This document shows positions 54,432 to 63,615 of a stretch of DNA of 64,000 bases, one piece after another. The position numbers and the translations under genes were made by a program. Source of the stretch: Bradyrhizobium sp. (lineage in GTDB: Bacteria; Pseudomonadota; Alphaproteobacteria; Rhizobiales; Xanthobacteraceae); assembly GCF_022844465.1 (NCBI RefSeq), contig NZ_JALHLP010000023.1, forward strand, positions 1 to 64,000, given 5' to 3'. Under the pieces are notes generated by a model. That model saw only the letters and a program-made list of their open reading frames with translations. It was not told the origin of the DNA and did no database searches. Position 1 is the first letter of the stretch, and each line of letters begins with the position of its first letter.

Positions 54432-55205
54432 ATGACAACCATAGACCTCAATTGTGATCTCGGCGAAGGATTTGGCGCGTGGGAAATGGGAAATGACGCC
54501 GCGATGATCGAGTTGGCGACGTCGGTGAACGTCGCTTGCGGCTTTCATGCCGGCGATGCCGACATCATGCGGCGCACGGTCGAGCTTGCGAAAGCCCGCG
54601 GCGTCAGCGTCGGCGCACACCCCGGATATCGCGACCTCCATGGCTTCGGCCGGCGACCGATCCCGGGATTGAAATCGTCCGAGATCGAGAACCTGATCGC
54701 CTACCAGATCGGTGCGCTGCAGGCGATCGCGACCGCGGCCGGCTACAAGGTCACTCATGTGAAAGCGCACGGGGCACTTTCCAACGTCGCCTGCGAGGAC
54801 GACATGACCGCCAAGGCGATCGCCGGCGGCATCAGGGCGGTCGATCCCAATCTGATCTTCGTCGTGCTCGCCAACTCCAGGCTGGTGCGGGCCGGCGAAG
54901 CCGCCAACCTGCCGATGGTGCATGAGGTCTTCGCCGACCGCGCCTACGAGGACGATGGCTCGTTGGTCTCGCGCAAGAAGCCGGGGGCCGTGTTGCACGA
55001 CGTCAGAGAGATTGCGGATCGCGTGGTACGGATGGTGCAGGACGGCGCGGTGGTCTCGGTCACGGGCAAGGTGATCAAGATGCGCACCGATACCGTATGC
55101 ATTCACGGCGATACGCCGGGCGCGGTCGAGATCGGACGCGGGGTGCGTCAGGCGTTGAAGATGGCGGGGATTGAGGTAGCACCGTTCAAGATGAAAACGT
55201 CATAG
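54432..55205 (+). CDS. pxpA: 5-oxoprolinase subunit A (LamB/YcsF family)
   Basis: 257 residues with the YcsF hallmark opening IDLNCDLGEGFGAWEMGND, the metal/substrate motifs VACGFHAGDADIMRRTV and VGAHPGYRDLHGFGRR, and VCIHGDTPGAV near the end. This subunit carries the hydrolytic step of 5-oxoproline to glutamate. It lies 36 bases after pxpC and completes the operon. The order B-C-A is usual in this group. Confidence 0.95.
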   Translation: MTTIDLNCDLGEGFGAWEMGNDAAMIELATSVNVACGFHAGDADIMRRTVELAKARGVSVGAHPGYRDLHGFGRRPIPGLKSSEIENLIAYQIGALQAIATAAGYKVTHVKAHGALSNVACEDDMTAKAIAGGIRAVDPNLIFVVLANSRLVRAGEAANLPMVHEVFADRAYEDDGSLVSRKKPGAVLHDVREIADRVVRMVQDGAVVSVTGKVIKMRTDTVCIHGDTPGAVEIGRGVRQALKMAGIEVAPFKMKTS

Positions 55206-55276
55206 GTTTTCCGTACGGACCTGCAAGGAACAGCAAGCAGTACAGCAGCTAGAAGGTGGGCCGATTTTTGATCGGA

Positions 55277-56869
55277 TCAGTACACGTCCTGCTGGAACCG
55301 GCCCTTTCTCTTGAGTTCCGCGACAAAGCTGACGGCGTCGTCAGTGGTCCGGGCACCGTACTGTGCGACGATATCGACCAGCGCGCGCTCGACGTCCTTG
55401 GCCATCCGCTTGGCGTCGCCGCAGACATAGACGTTGGCGCCCTCGGCGAGCCAGGTCCACAGTTCGCCGCCGACCTCGCGCATGCGATCCTGGACGTAGA
55501 ACTTCCTGTCGCTGTCGCGCGACCAGGCCAGCGACAGCCTTGTCAGCAGGCCTGAGCTCTTCATGGCGTTGAGCTCATCCGCATAGAAGAAGTCGCAATC
55601 GCTGCGCTGATGGCCGAAGAACAGCCAGTTCCTGCCGGGCGCGCCGGTGGCGCGGCGATCATGCAGGAAGGCTCGGAATGGCGCGATGCCGGTGCCGGGT
55701 CCGATCATGATGATGGGCGTCCTCGGATCCTGTGGCAGCGCGAAGCCATGCGCTTTCTGCACATAAACTTTCACCTGCTCTCCCGGATTGATACGTTCGG
55801 CAAGGAACGTGGAAGCAAGGCCAAGCCGCCGGCGCTTGCCGATGACGTAGCGGACGCAATCGACGGTCAGGGAGAGTTTCCCCGGCGTAGCGTTGTTCGA
55901 CGACGAGATCGAGTAGAGCCTTGGCTGCAACGGCTCGAGCGCTTCGACAAAGGCCTCGGGGTGGGGACGGACCCCCGAGAACTTCTGCAGCGCCGCCATG
56001 ACATCCAGAACCTCCGCGTCGCCGTCGGGATCCTCGCCCTGGGCCAGCGCCCTGGCCTTTTCGCGATAGGCGCCGCCGGTAACGAAAGAGATCAATTCGA
56101 ACAGCGAGTCCGGTGCCGGAGACAGCGAGACGTCGTCGATCAAGACTTCGCGCAAGGTCTTGCCATTCACCCGCGTCGTGTGCGACGCGCTGAGAAGCGC
56201 AATGATCTGGTCCACCAGCCCGACCTCGTTGCGCGCGAAAACCCCAATGGAATCGCCAACGACATAATCGAGACCGCAGTCCGACAGATCGAAATCGATA
56301 TGCCAGGTCTCTTTTTCCGAGCCCTTCTTGTTCAGCAGGCGACGGGACTGGAAGATCGCGGGAATCGGGTTGTCGCGCGATCGTCCAGGCGGCGCTGCGA
56401 CCGTCGGCGTAGCCGGCGGAGCAGAGGACGCCAACGGTTGCGCTGCCGGCGCCTTGTCGATGTCCTCAAACAGTGATTTCAGCATCCGCGCGGTTTCCTT
56501 GCCGCCGGGGACGCAGAGATTGAGCCGCGTTTCACTCCGGTTTGCAATCGCCTCCGAATAGTTGTGGCAGTCGTAGCCGCACTGGCCGCAGTCCTGCTGG
56601 GCCATGGCCGCCATCATGCGCCGCCGCAACGGGCGGCCTTCGGCAAGCTTCATGCGATCGGCAATCGGCATGGTCTGGTCATGCCACGGCGCCTCGCCGT
56701 CATCGCCGTCGCCATGCATGACCACCGCGCCCTGCTCCGCCGTCAGCGGTGTCGGCGCGTCAAACATCAACCCGGCAAAGAACCCGTTCAGCCAGGAACG
56801 CTGCGCTTCGGAGAACGGCGCGTTGGAAGGGATGATCTCGATTTTCGGTGGAGGCGTGATCTGGTTCAT
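55277..56869 (-). CDS. CysJ-like reductase with N-terminal Fe-S domain in place of flavodoxin
   Basis: 530 residues. The N-terminal part has a four-Cys cluster region DCGQCGYDCHNYSEA and LNLCVPGGK, an iron-sulfur domain, where CysJ normally has flavodoxin. From about residue 170 a CysJ-type FAD/NAD(P)H reductase follows: PRLYSISSS (FAD binding), IMIGPGTGIAPFRAFLHDR (NADPH pyrophosphate), FFGHQRSDCDFFYADEL and VYVCGDAKRMAKDV. It should pass electrons from NADPH through FAD and the Fe-S centre to the reductase encoded upstream, whose end it overlaps by four bases (ATGA). The electron route of this variant is inferred. Confidence 0.85.
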   Translation of the reverse strand: MNQITPPPKIEIIPSNAPFSEAQRSWLNGFFAGLMFDAPTPLTAEQGAVVMHGDGDDGEAPWHDQTMPIADRMKLAEGRPLRRRMMAAMAQQDCGQCGYDCHNYSEAIANRSETRLNLCVPGGKETARMLKSLFEDIDKAPAAQPLASSAPPATPTVAAPPGRSRDNPIPAIFQSRRLLNKKGSEKETWHIDFDLSDCGLDYVVGDSIGVFARNEVGLVDQIIALLSASHTTRVNGKTLREVLIDDVSLSPAPDSLFELISFVTGGAYREKARALAQGEDPDGDAEVLDVMAALQKFSGVRPHPEAFVEALEPLQPRLYSISSSNNATPGKLSLTVDCVRYVIGKRRRLGLASTFLAERINPGEQVKVYVQKAHGFALPQDPRTPIIMIGPGTGIAPFRAFLHDRRATGAPGRNWLFFGHQRSDCDFFYADELNAMKSSGLLTRLSLAWSRDSDRKFYVQDRMREVGGELWTWLAEGANVYVCGDAKRMAKDVERALVDIVAQYGARTTDDAVSFVAELKRKGRFQQDVY

Positions 56870-58650
56870 GACGACACCTCGACCTCGGCAAGCCTGCGCA
56901 GCGCTTCCCCGTCATGGCGGCGCGCAAATGCAAGAAATGTTTCCCCGGGCGAGGCGCGATGCGTCAGATAGGCTTTCAGCAACCGCTCTACCGTTCGCGG
57001 CGCGTCTTCGGCCCTGAGATCGCGATAGACTTCCTGCCCGATGTCGGCATCGGGGCCAAAGCCTCCGCCCGCGAACAGGTGGTAACCCTCGACGGTGTCG
57101 TCGCCATCGCCGACGGGCACTTTGGCTGCTATCAGCCCGAGGTCGCTGATATAGTGCTGCGCGCAGGAATGATGGCAGCCGGTGAGATGGATGTTGAGCG
57201 GCGTGTCGATGTTGACGCGCGGCTCGCACCAGTCGGCGATCTCGGCCGCGTGGCGCTTGGTGTCCGACGCCGCGAATTTGCAGCCGGCATTGCCCGTGCA
57301 GGCGATCAGCCCGGCGCGAATCTGCGAGGCCTCCGCCGCCATCCCGATCGTCTTGATCGCGGCGATTGCGAGCTTGATGCGATCGTCGCGCACGCCCGAA
57401 ATCAGCAGGTTCTGCCAGACCGTGAGGCGGATATCGCCGTCGCCGAGGTCCTGCGCGATCCTGGCAAGCCCTCGCATCTGCTCGCAGGTGAGCTTGCCGA
57501 GCGGCAGCGCGACGCCGATCCAGTTCAGGCCTTCCTGCTTCTGCCTGTGGACGCCGATATGCGCCATGCGGTCGAACGCCGGGCGCGGCGCAATCGCTTC
57601 CGGAGGAACACGGATGAGGGCACGGCCGAGTTTTTCTTCGACGAGGGCGAGATACTTGTCCATTCCGATCGCGTCGATCACGTATTTCATTCGCGCCTTC
57701 AGGCGATTGGTGCGGTCACCGGTATCAATGAAGACGCGAACGATCGCGTCGGCGACCCCGGTTGCATCCGCCGGCCGGACGATGATGCCGGTGTCGCTGG
57801 CGAAGTCCCTGTGGCCGGTAATGCCGCCCAGGCCGAGGCGGAACCAGATGCCGGGCTCGACGCCGAACCCGTCTTTGACCTCGACTGCGGAGAACGCGAT
57901 ATCGTTGGTATCTTCCAGCACCGCGATCTTGCCGGCGCCGTCGAAGGCAACGTTGAATTTGCGTGGCAGTCCGGTCAGCGAACGGTCGTTGAGGATATGA
58001 TAGTGCCACGCGCGGGTATATTCGCGGGTGTCGAGCAGTTCCTGCGGATCGATCCCCGCCGTCGGCGTGCCTGTCACATTGCGGATGTTGTCGGCGCCCG
58101 AACCGCGGGAACACAAGCCGAGCTCCTGGATGCCTTCGATCAACGCTACCGAATTGCTGAAGGGAATTTCGCGCACCTGCAGATTTGCGCGCGTGGTGAC
58201 GTTGCAGAACGGCCCGCACAGGTGCTCGGCGAGATCAGCCATTCCGGCGAGCTGCCAATGCTTCATGATCCCGTTCGGAATCCGCAGCCGGCACATGTAG
58301 GAGTCCTGCGCCGGCGCGACGTAAAACAAGCCGTAGTAACGCCAGCGAAAATTGTCGGCCGGGCTCGGCGGCACGTTGTCGAGCGCCTGCTGCTTCAGCC
58401 GCGGATAGGCATCGAACGGATGTTCCTCTCGCTTGAATTTTTCCTGATCGGCGAGTTTCTTGCCGGAGGCCGTGACCTTGTCCTGCGCCTTGATGTGCGC
58501 GGCATCCGGCCCGATCGGTTCCGCATTGGCCTTGCCCGAACCGCCGCCGAGGCCGCGGCCGACCCGGCTGATCTGCAAGCCGCTCGTAAAGCCTTCCAGA
58601 TAGCGCTTCTGCTCGTCGGTAAAGTCGACTGGGAGCGTTTCAATCTTCAT
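56866..58650 (-). CDS. nirA: NirA-type siroheme nitrite (or sulfite) reductase
   Basis: ATG 58650 is chosen (594 residues); nine upstream codons look unconserved. The four-Cys siroheme/4Fe-4S motif is visible as ACTGNAGCKFA and TGCHHSCAQHY. Substrate-side segments include MCRLRIPNGIM, RANLQVREIPF and GLNWIGVALPLGKL. Two ferredoxin-like halves repeat the fold, as in six-electron assimilatory reductases. Genomic setting, after nasT-nasS, favours nitrite; the coupled CysJ-like partner would also suit sulfite. It overlaps that partner by four bases. Confidence 0.88.
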   Translation of the reverse strand: MKIETLPVDFTDEQKRYLEGFTSGLQISRVGRGLGGGSGKANAEPIGPDAAHIKAQDKVTASGKKLADQEKFKREEHPFDAYPRLKQQALDNVPPSPADNFRWRYYGLFYVAPAQDSYMCRLRIPNGIMKHWQLAGMADLAEHLCGPFCNVTTRANLQVREIPFSNSVALIEGIQELGLCSRGSGADNIRNVTGTPTAGIDPQELLDTREYTRAWHYHILNDRSLTGLPRKFNVAFDGAGKIAVLEDTNDIAFSAVEVKDGFGVEPGIWFRLGLGGITGHRDFASDTGIIVRPADATGVADAIVRVFIDTGDRTNRLKARMKYVIDAIGMDKYLALVEEKLGRALIRVPPEAIAPRPAFDRMAHIGVHRQKQEGLNWIGVALPLGKLTCEQMRGLARIAQDLGDGDIRLTVWQNLLISGVRDDRIKLAIAAIKTIGMAAEASQIRAGLIACTGNAGCKFAASDTKRHAAEIADWCEPRVNIDTPLNIHLTGCHHSCAQHYISDLGLIAAKVPVGDGDDTVEGYHLFAGGGFGPDADIGQEVYRDLRAEDAPRTVERLLKAYLTHRASPGETFLAFARRHDGEALRRLAEVEVSS

Positions 58651-58976
58651 GGTGCGCGACGAAGCTCCTGCGGCCACGATGAGGTGGCGTCAACGATTTG
58701 GGTGTGACCGCTCCGGCCTGGCAGAGCAGCGGTTCGACCAGCTTCGTTGCTGCGGAAGTCCATCCTGGATATGCGCCGACGGGCGTCTGCGCTCACCGGC
58801 TGCACTGCACCATTCAAGTTGCGTGCCAGATCAACTTGAAGAAATGTACCGCTATTTCAATTGGTTGCGCGGATGTTCGGGCAGCGATGGGGCACGCTTC
58901 ATTGCTCGTTTGGGCACATGCCCAAAATTTAGCCGATACCTCTGCCCTTGCCCGAGGTTGCTTGCGCCGAGCTGGC
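58651..58976 (-). promoter_or_regulatory. Leader of nirA with inverted repeats and an A1/G4 hexaloop hairpin
   Basis: A 326-base gap inside an otherwise tight operon. In mRNA sense: an 8-bp inverted repeat TTTGGGCA/TGCCCAAA (58909-58926, two-base centre), a 9-bp one TTCAAGTTG/CAACTTGAA (58813-58840, ten-base centre), a CAGC-AACGAA-GCTG hairpin (58739-58752) whose six-base loop has A first and G fourth, and five bases later a stem ACCGCT/AGCGGT (58707-58733). ANTAR proteins such as NasT bind paired hairpins with A1/G4 hexaloops. Only one hairpin fits that rule, so the assignment is tentative. Confidence 0.5.
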
Positions 58977-60143
58977 TCAGGATTTCCAATGACCGATCTT
59001 GAACGCCTTCAGGTGACTGGTGATATCGGTGGGATCGAACGCCGGGCCAGCGAAGGCTCCGATGGCATCGGTAGCGTCTGGCGTCCTGCCCTGTAGCCCC
59101 ATGGCGGCATCGTATAGGTTGGGCTGGAAGACACCCATCGCGGTTCGAAGCGCGTCCGGCCGCATCGCCGTCTGGCCCCAGCGCACCATCTGCGCGTAGA
59201 GCCAGGCAGCCTGCGCAGGATCGGGCCGCGCAGCGCCTTCGCGCCCGATGAGAAGATAGCGGCGGCTCTCACGCCGGTCCCCGCCCGGGGAAACCTTGAG
59301 GCGGCCGTCGAGGGTGCGTTGGATCACTTCGGCTTCGACGCCAATTCTTTCGGGCTGAGCCAGCAGGCGGGCGACCTCAGCGCGGTTTTCCTGCCGTTCG
59401 ATGAACTCGGCCGCGCGTGACGCCGCCCGGATCAGGGCTGCCAGCACGTCCGGATTCCTCTCCGACCAGTTCTGCCTGACCGCGAGCACCTTTTCAGCGG
59501 CCCGCTCCAGGATATCCGAGACGAAATGCAGGATGTGGCCGACACCCAAATCGACGGCGACCGAATTCCAGGGCGCGCCGACGCAGAATGCATCGACATG
59601 GCCATTGGCGAGGCTGTCCACCATGTAGGGTGGCGGCAGCACGACCAGGCGCACGTCCTCGTCGGGATCGACGCCGCCTGCCGCCATCCAGAACCGGAGC
59701 TGGTAGTTGTGGGTGGAGAACGGGAATGTCATGCCGAACGTCAAGGGATCGGCACCGATCCTGCGTCGCCTGGCGACAACGCGGGCCAACGCCCGCGCGG
59801 TGGTCATGGGATCCAGGCCGTCGCCCTCCCGCTCGCTCATGATGGCCGCATGCAGTTCCGGCGACACGGTAATGGCATTGCCGTTCAGGCCCAGATTAAA
59901 CGGCGCCACGATCGGGACCTTGACGTGCCCGAGCCCGAGGCTCGAGGCGATCGCCACCGGCGCCAGCAGATGAGCCGCGTCGAACAGGCCGATGTTGAGC
60001 TTGTCGCGGATATTGGACCACGACACCTCCCGCACAAGCGTGACATCGAGTCCTTCGGCCGCCGCAAAGCCCTTGTCCACGGCGACAATGAGCGCGGCGG
60101 CGTCGACCAGAGGGATGAAGCCGATGTGCAGCGGTGTCGTCAT
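58977..60143 (-). CDS. nasS: Nitrate sensor NasS (NrtA/CmpA-like, no signal peptide)
   Basis: 388 residues of the NrtA/CmpA nitrate-binding fold (PLHIGFIPLVDAAALIVAVD, VSWSNIRDKLNIGLFDAAHL, NLGLNGNAITVS, MTFPFSTHNYQLRFWMAAGG), but without a signal peptide or a lipobox, so cytoplasmic. NasS binds nitrate or nitrite and, when empty, holds NasT inactive. Four bases overlap the nasT end (ATGA), the usual arrangement of this sensor pair. It is not part of an ABC transporter: no permease or ATPase gene lies nearby. Confidence 0.9.
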   Translation of the reverse strand: MTTPLHIGFIPLVDAAALIVAVDKGFAAAEGLDVTLVREVSWSNIRDKLNIGLFDAAHLLAPVAIASSLGLGHVKVPIVAPFNLGLNGNAITVSPELHAAIMSEREGDGLDPMTTARALARVVARRRRIGADPLTFGMTFPFSTHNYQLRFWMAAGGVDPDEDVRLVVLPPPYMVDSLANGHVDAFCVGAPWNSVAVDLGVGHILHFVSDILERAAEKVLAVRQNWSERNPDVLAALIRAASRAAEFIERQENRAEVARLLAQPERIGVEAEVIQRTLDGRLKVSPGGDRRESRRYLLIGREGAARPDPAQAAWLYAQMVRWGQTAMRPDALRTAMGVFQPNLYDAAMGLQGRTPDATDAIGAFAGPAFDPTDITSHLKAFKIGHWKS

Positions 60144-60730
60144 TTCAGCAACTCCGACGCGGTCAGGATCGACTGCGCGATCTCGCCTATCTTCTTCTTC
60201 TCGCGCATCGCCGTGGAGCGCATCAGCACATAGGCCTCGTCCTCCGTCAGGCCCTTGACCTTCATCAGGATGCCCTTGGCGCGATCGATGACCTTGCGCT
60301 CCTCGAGCGCGGACTTGGTGCGGTCGAGTTCGTCCTGCAGTTTCGAGAACGCATTGAAGCGGGAGATGCAGAGGTCGAGGATCGGCTTGATCCGCTCCTT
60401 CTTCAGGCCATCGACGATATAGGCGGAAACCCCGGCATCGACCGAGGCCTGGATCGAGGCCGAGTCGCTCTGGTCGACGAACATGGCAATCGGCCGGCGC
60501 ACCGCGCGGCTGACCTGGAACATCTGCTCCAGCACGTCGCGGCTCGGATTTTCCAGGTCAATCAGGATGACGTCGGGGTCGAGCGCATAAATTCGCGCTA
60601 GCAGGCTCTGCATTTCGCTGATATGAACAACGCCGGTAAAGCCCGCCTCCCGCAATCCCTCTTGCAGGATCGCGGCACGGATCGGGCTTTCGTCGACAAT
60701 GACGATTTTCGGCGACGACTCGGCGTTCAT
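60140..60730 (-). CDS. nasT: ANTAR-domain antiterminator NasT
   Basis: 196 residues. The receiver-like N-terminus (KIVIVDESPIRAAILQEGL, DVILIDLENPS) is followed by a helical linker and the RNA-binding ANTAR domain (ALEERKVIDRAKGILMKVKG, TEDEAYVLMRSTAMREKKKI), whose conserved Ala and Met residues are present. In rhizobia NasT, released from NasS by nitrate, lets transcription read through leader terminators of nitrate and denitrification genes. First gene of the leftward operon, divergent from rimO by 111 bases. Confidence 0.93.
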   Translation of the reverse strand: MNAESSPKIVIVDESPIRAAILQEGLREAGFTGVVHISEMQSLLARIYALDPDVILIDLENPSRDVLEQMFQVSRAVRRPIAMFVDQSDSASIQASVDAGVSAYIVDGLKKERIKPILDLCISRFNAFSKLQDELDRTKSALEERKVIDRAKGILMKVKGLTEDEAYVLMRSTAMREKKKIGEIAQSILTASELLK

Positions 60731-60841
60731 CGGTCAACTCTTAACCCGGCACGCATCCATAGCACGTCGGACGCCGGCGCAAAGCCTTGTAAATATGAGC
60801 AAATAGGACTAGCTCCTGCTTATCAATCAGGCAGATCCGAT

Positions 60842-62167
60842 ATGCAGCAGGCCGCCGCGCCCAAAGTCAGCTTTGTTTCGCTTGGGTGCCCCAAGGCGCT
60901 GGTCGATTCCGAGCGCATCATCACCCGGCTGCGCGCCGAAGGCTACGAGCTGGCGCGCAAGCATGCCGGCGCCGACATCGTCATCGTCAATACTTGCGGC
61001 TTTCTCGACAGCGCCAAACAGGAGTCACTCAGCGCCATCGGCGAGGCGATGGCCGAGAACGGCAAGGTTATCGTCACCGGCTGTATGGGCGCCGAGCCTG
61101 AACAGATCGAGGCGGCCTATCCCGGCGTGTTGTCGATCACCGGCCCGCAGCAATATGAGAGTGTACTGGAGGCCGTGCACCGGGCGTTGCCGCCGGTGCA
61201 CAATCCGCACCTCGATCTGATGCCGCCGCAGGGCGTCAAGCTGACGCCCCGGCACTACGCGTACCTGAAAATCTCGGAGGGCTGCAACAATCGCTGCAGC
61301 TTCTGCATCATCCCGAAACTACGCGGCGACCTGGTATCGCGACCCGCCGGTGAGGTGCTGCGCGAGGCGGAAAAGCTCGTCGCCGCCGGCGTCAAGGAAT
61401 TGCTTGTTATCTCGCAGGATACTTCCGCCTACGGCATCGACATCAAGTATGCGGAGAGCCCCTGGAGAGATCGTCAGGTCCGCGCCAGATTCTTCGATCT
61501 GGCAAAAGAACTCGGCGATCTCGGCGCCTGGGTTCGGCTGCAGTATGTCTACCCCTACCCGCATGTCGACGAGGTCATCGGCCTGATGATTGAAGGCAAG
61601 GTTCTACCCTACCTCGACATCCCCTTTCAGCACGCCAGCCCGGAAGTGCTGAAGGCGATGAAGCGCCCCGCCGCGCAGGAAAAGACGCTGGCGCGGATCA
61701 AGAAGTGGCGTGAGCAATGCCCTGACCTGACGCTGCGCTCGACCTTCATCGTCGGGTTTCCCGGCGAGACCGATGCCGATTTCGCCTATCTGCTCGACTG
61801 GCTCGAAGAGGCCGAAATCGATCGCCTCGGTTGCTTCAAATACGAGCCGGTCGCGGGTGCCGTCTCGAACACCCTCGGCCACGCCGTGCCTGACGAAATC
61901 AAGCAGGAGCGCTGGAACGCGCTGATGGCGCGGCAGCAGAAGATCTCGGCGCGGCGGCTGAAGCGCAAGGTAGGCACACGGCAGCAGGTTATCGTCGACG
62001 AGGTCGGGCCGACCGTCGCGAAGGGACGTTCAAAGGCCGACGCGCCGCAGATCGACGGCGCGGTCTATCTGAGCAGCCGCCGCCCGCTGAAGGTCGGCGA
62101 GATCGTCTCGGCCAGGATCGAGCGCGCCGACCAATATGACCTGCACGGCAGCGTCGCGGGGTTTTAA
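60842..62167 (+). CDS. rimO: Ribosomal protein S12 methylthiotransferase RimO
   Basis: 441 residues from ATG 60842. An N-terminal UPF0004 domain has KVSFVSLGCPKALVDSERII and NTCGFLDSAKQESLSAIGEA; then the radical-SAM CxxxCxxC motif (EGCNNRCSFCIIPKLRG); then the TRAM-like C-terminus (RRLKRKVGTRQQVIVDEV). The enzyme adds a methylthio group to Asp88 of S12. Full length and all motifs are present. The upstream extension of the frame crosses nasT and is not coding. Confidence 0.95.
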   Translation: MQQAAAPKVSFVSLGCPKALVDSERIITRLRAEGYELARKHAGADIVIVNTCGFLDSAKQESLSAIGEAMAENGKVIVTGCMGAEPEQIEAAYPGVLSITGPQQYESVLEAVHRALPPVHNPHLDLMPPQGVKLTPRHYAYLKISEGCNNRCSFCIIPKLRGDLVSRPAGEVLREAEKLVAAGVKELLVISQDTSAYGIDIKYAESPWRDRQVRARFFDLAKELGDLGAWVRLQYVYPYPHVDEVIGLMIEGKVLPYLDIPFQHASPEVLKAMKRPAAQEKTLARIKKWREQCPDLTLRSTFIVGFPGETDADFAYLLDWLEEAEIDRLGCFKYEPVAGAVSNTLGHAVPDEIKQERWNALMARQQKISARRLKRKVGTRQQVIVDEVGPTVAKGRSKADAPQIDGAVYLSSRRPLKVGEIVSARIERADQYDLHGSVAGF

Positions 62168-62179
62168 CCCCGAAACCGC

Positions 62180-62209
62180 TTGACAGGGCCAGCCATCGGG
62201 TTGTATCGC
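62180..62209 (+). promoter_or_regulatory. Weak candidate promoter after rimO
   Basis: TTGACA (62180-62185) and TATCGC (62204-62209) are spaced by 18 bases. The -35 is perfect, the -10 poor. If used, it would give a leader of about 190 bases for the aminotransferase gene. Confidence 0.3.
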
Positions 62210-62332
62210 CCTGCGCCATGAAGTTGAACCGGACCAACCGCCACACCTGCTTGCGTCGTCGCTCGATCGACGATGATGGGTCGCGCCGTGTCCGACGACA
62301 ACGCTGATTAACTAGTTCAGCAACGTTTTCGA

Positions 62333-62362
62333 GAAGGCCGCACCCTCAAAAGTGCGGCCTTC
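62333..62362 (+). terminator. Strong hairpin between rimO and the aminotransferase gene
   Basis: Arms GAAGGCCGCAC (62333-62343) and GTGCGGCCTTC (62352-62362) pair perfectly over eleven bases, loop eight bases, followed by a T-rich TTGCGTTT. It is a good terminator for rimO; it would also lie inside any transcript started at 62180. Confidence 0.75.
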
Positions 62363-62405
62363 TTGCGTTTCGGCCTGCTTTTCACCCCCACCCTCGGAGA
62401 TCGAC

Positions 62406-63602
62406 ATGACCAACGCCACCGAACCATTCGACGCGCTGATGGACATCACCGCGCGGCCGCCCGCCGTCTTCGTCAAGGGCGAAGGCGCCTATCTGTGGGA
62501 TGACAGCGGCAAGCGTTACCTCGATTTCATGCAGGGCTGGGCGGTCAATTGCCTCGGCCATTCGCCGGCGATCGTGGCCGACGCGCTCGCCAGGCAATCA
62601 AAGCTGCTGCTGACGCCGAGCCCCGCCTTCTTCAATGAACCGAGCCTGAAGCTGGCCAGGGCGCTGGTTGCCAACAGCTGCTTCGACCAGGTGTTCTTTG
62701 CAAATTCGGGGGCAGAGGCAAACGAAGGCGCAATCAAGCTGGCGCGGAAATACGGCGCGAAGCACAAGGGCGGCGCGTTTGAAATCATCAGCTTTGTCGG
62801 CGGCTTTCATGGCCGCACGCTGGCGACCATGTCAGCATCGGGCAAGAAGGCGTTCGAGCCGCTGTTCGAGCCCAAGGTCGCCGGTTTCCCCAAGGCCCGG
62901 CTCAACGACCTCGATTCCGTCAAGCAACTCATCTCCGACAAAACGGTCGCGGTGATGCTGGAGCCGATCCAGGGCGAAGCCGGCGTGTGGCCGGCAACCG
63001 ATCAGTTTCTGAGGGAGCTGAGGGCGCTGACCGAGGCGCACGGACTGCTCCTGATCGTCGACGAGATCCAGACCGGCATGGGCCGCACCGGAAAACTGTT
63101 CCACTACCAGCATTCCGGGATCGAGCCCGACATCATGACGCTTGGAAAAGGCATCGGCGGCGGCGTGCCGCTGGCGGCCCTGCTCGCGACCGAACACGCT
63201 TCCTGCTTCGAGCATGGCGACCAGGGCGGCACCTTCAACGGCAATCCGCTGATGTGCGCCGCCGGGCTCGCGGTGCTTGAACATGTGGCCACGCCGCACT
63301 TCCTTAAATCCACCGCGGACGCCGGATTATTCCTGGAGAGCCAACTGCAGAAGCTTTCGGCGCGGCACGGGCTGGGTGAGGTGCGCGGCCGCGGGCTGCT
63401 GCTGGCGCTCGACCTCAAGCTGCCGATCGGCGCCTCGATCGTGGCGCAGGCGTTTGCCGAAGGCGTGCTGTTGAACTCGCCGCAGCCGGACGCGCTGCGC
63501 TTCATGCCGGCGCTCAACGTCACGGCGGACGAGATATCGGCAATGATCGATTGCCTCGACACGATTTTGCTCAAGGCCGGCGCGGCGAGACGGGTGGCTT
63601 GA
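62406..63602 (+). CDS. Class III aminotransferase (acetylornithine/succinylornithine transaminase-like)
   Basis: 398 residues from ATG 62406; upstream in-frame sequence includes the terminator hairpin. Motifs: YLDFMQGWAVNCLGHSPAIV, FFANSGAEANEGAIKLARK (phosphate binding), GGFHGRTLATMSASG, LLIVDEIQTGMGRTG (PLP-ring Asp), and the Schiff-base lysine in IMTLGKGIGGGVPLAALLA. Length and motifs fit ArgD-type enzymes. It is less certain that this copy makes arginine, since no other arg gene is nearby. Confidence 0.85.
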   Translation: MTNATEPFDALMDITARPPAVFVKGEGAYLWDDSGKRYLDFMQGWAVNCLGHSPAIVADALARQSKLLLTPSPAFFNEPSLKLARALVANSCFDQVFFANSGAEANEGAIKLARKYGAKHKGGAFEIISFVGGFHGRTLATMSASGKKAFEPLFEPKVAGFPKARLNDLDSVKQLISDKTVAVMLEPIQGEAGVWPATDQFLRELRALTEAHGLLLIVDEIQTGMGRTGKLFHYQHSGIEPDIMTLGKGIGGGVPLAALLATEHASCFEHGDQGGTFNGNPLMCAAGLAVLEHVATPHFLKSTADAGLFLESQLQKLSARHGLGEVRGRGLLLALDLKLPIGASIVAQAFAEGVLLNSPQPDALRFMPALNVTADEISAMIDCLDTILLKAGAARRVA

Positions 63603-63615
63603 CGTTCTCTCCGTC

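Noticed and set aside
56914..58707. Long plus-strand frame (597 codons) opposite nirA
   Set aside because: It shows no family motif, while the minus-strand frame has a complete siroheme-enzyme signature.
58822..58840. Sigma-54 promoter for nirA (CTGGCACG on the minus strand)
   Set aside because: The -24 part is good, but the -12 element reads TTGA and lacks the essential GC; it also lies within an inverted repeat. Not annotated.
58977..60143. Periplasmic binding protein of a nitrate ABC transporter (NrtA)
   Set aside because: No signal peptide or lipobox, no permease or ATPase gene, and an overlap with nasT; NasS fits better.
62168..62405. Possible tRNA or small RNA gene downstream of rimO
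   Set aside because: No cloverleaf or T-arm consensus was found; only a terminator-like hairpin is supported.
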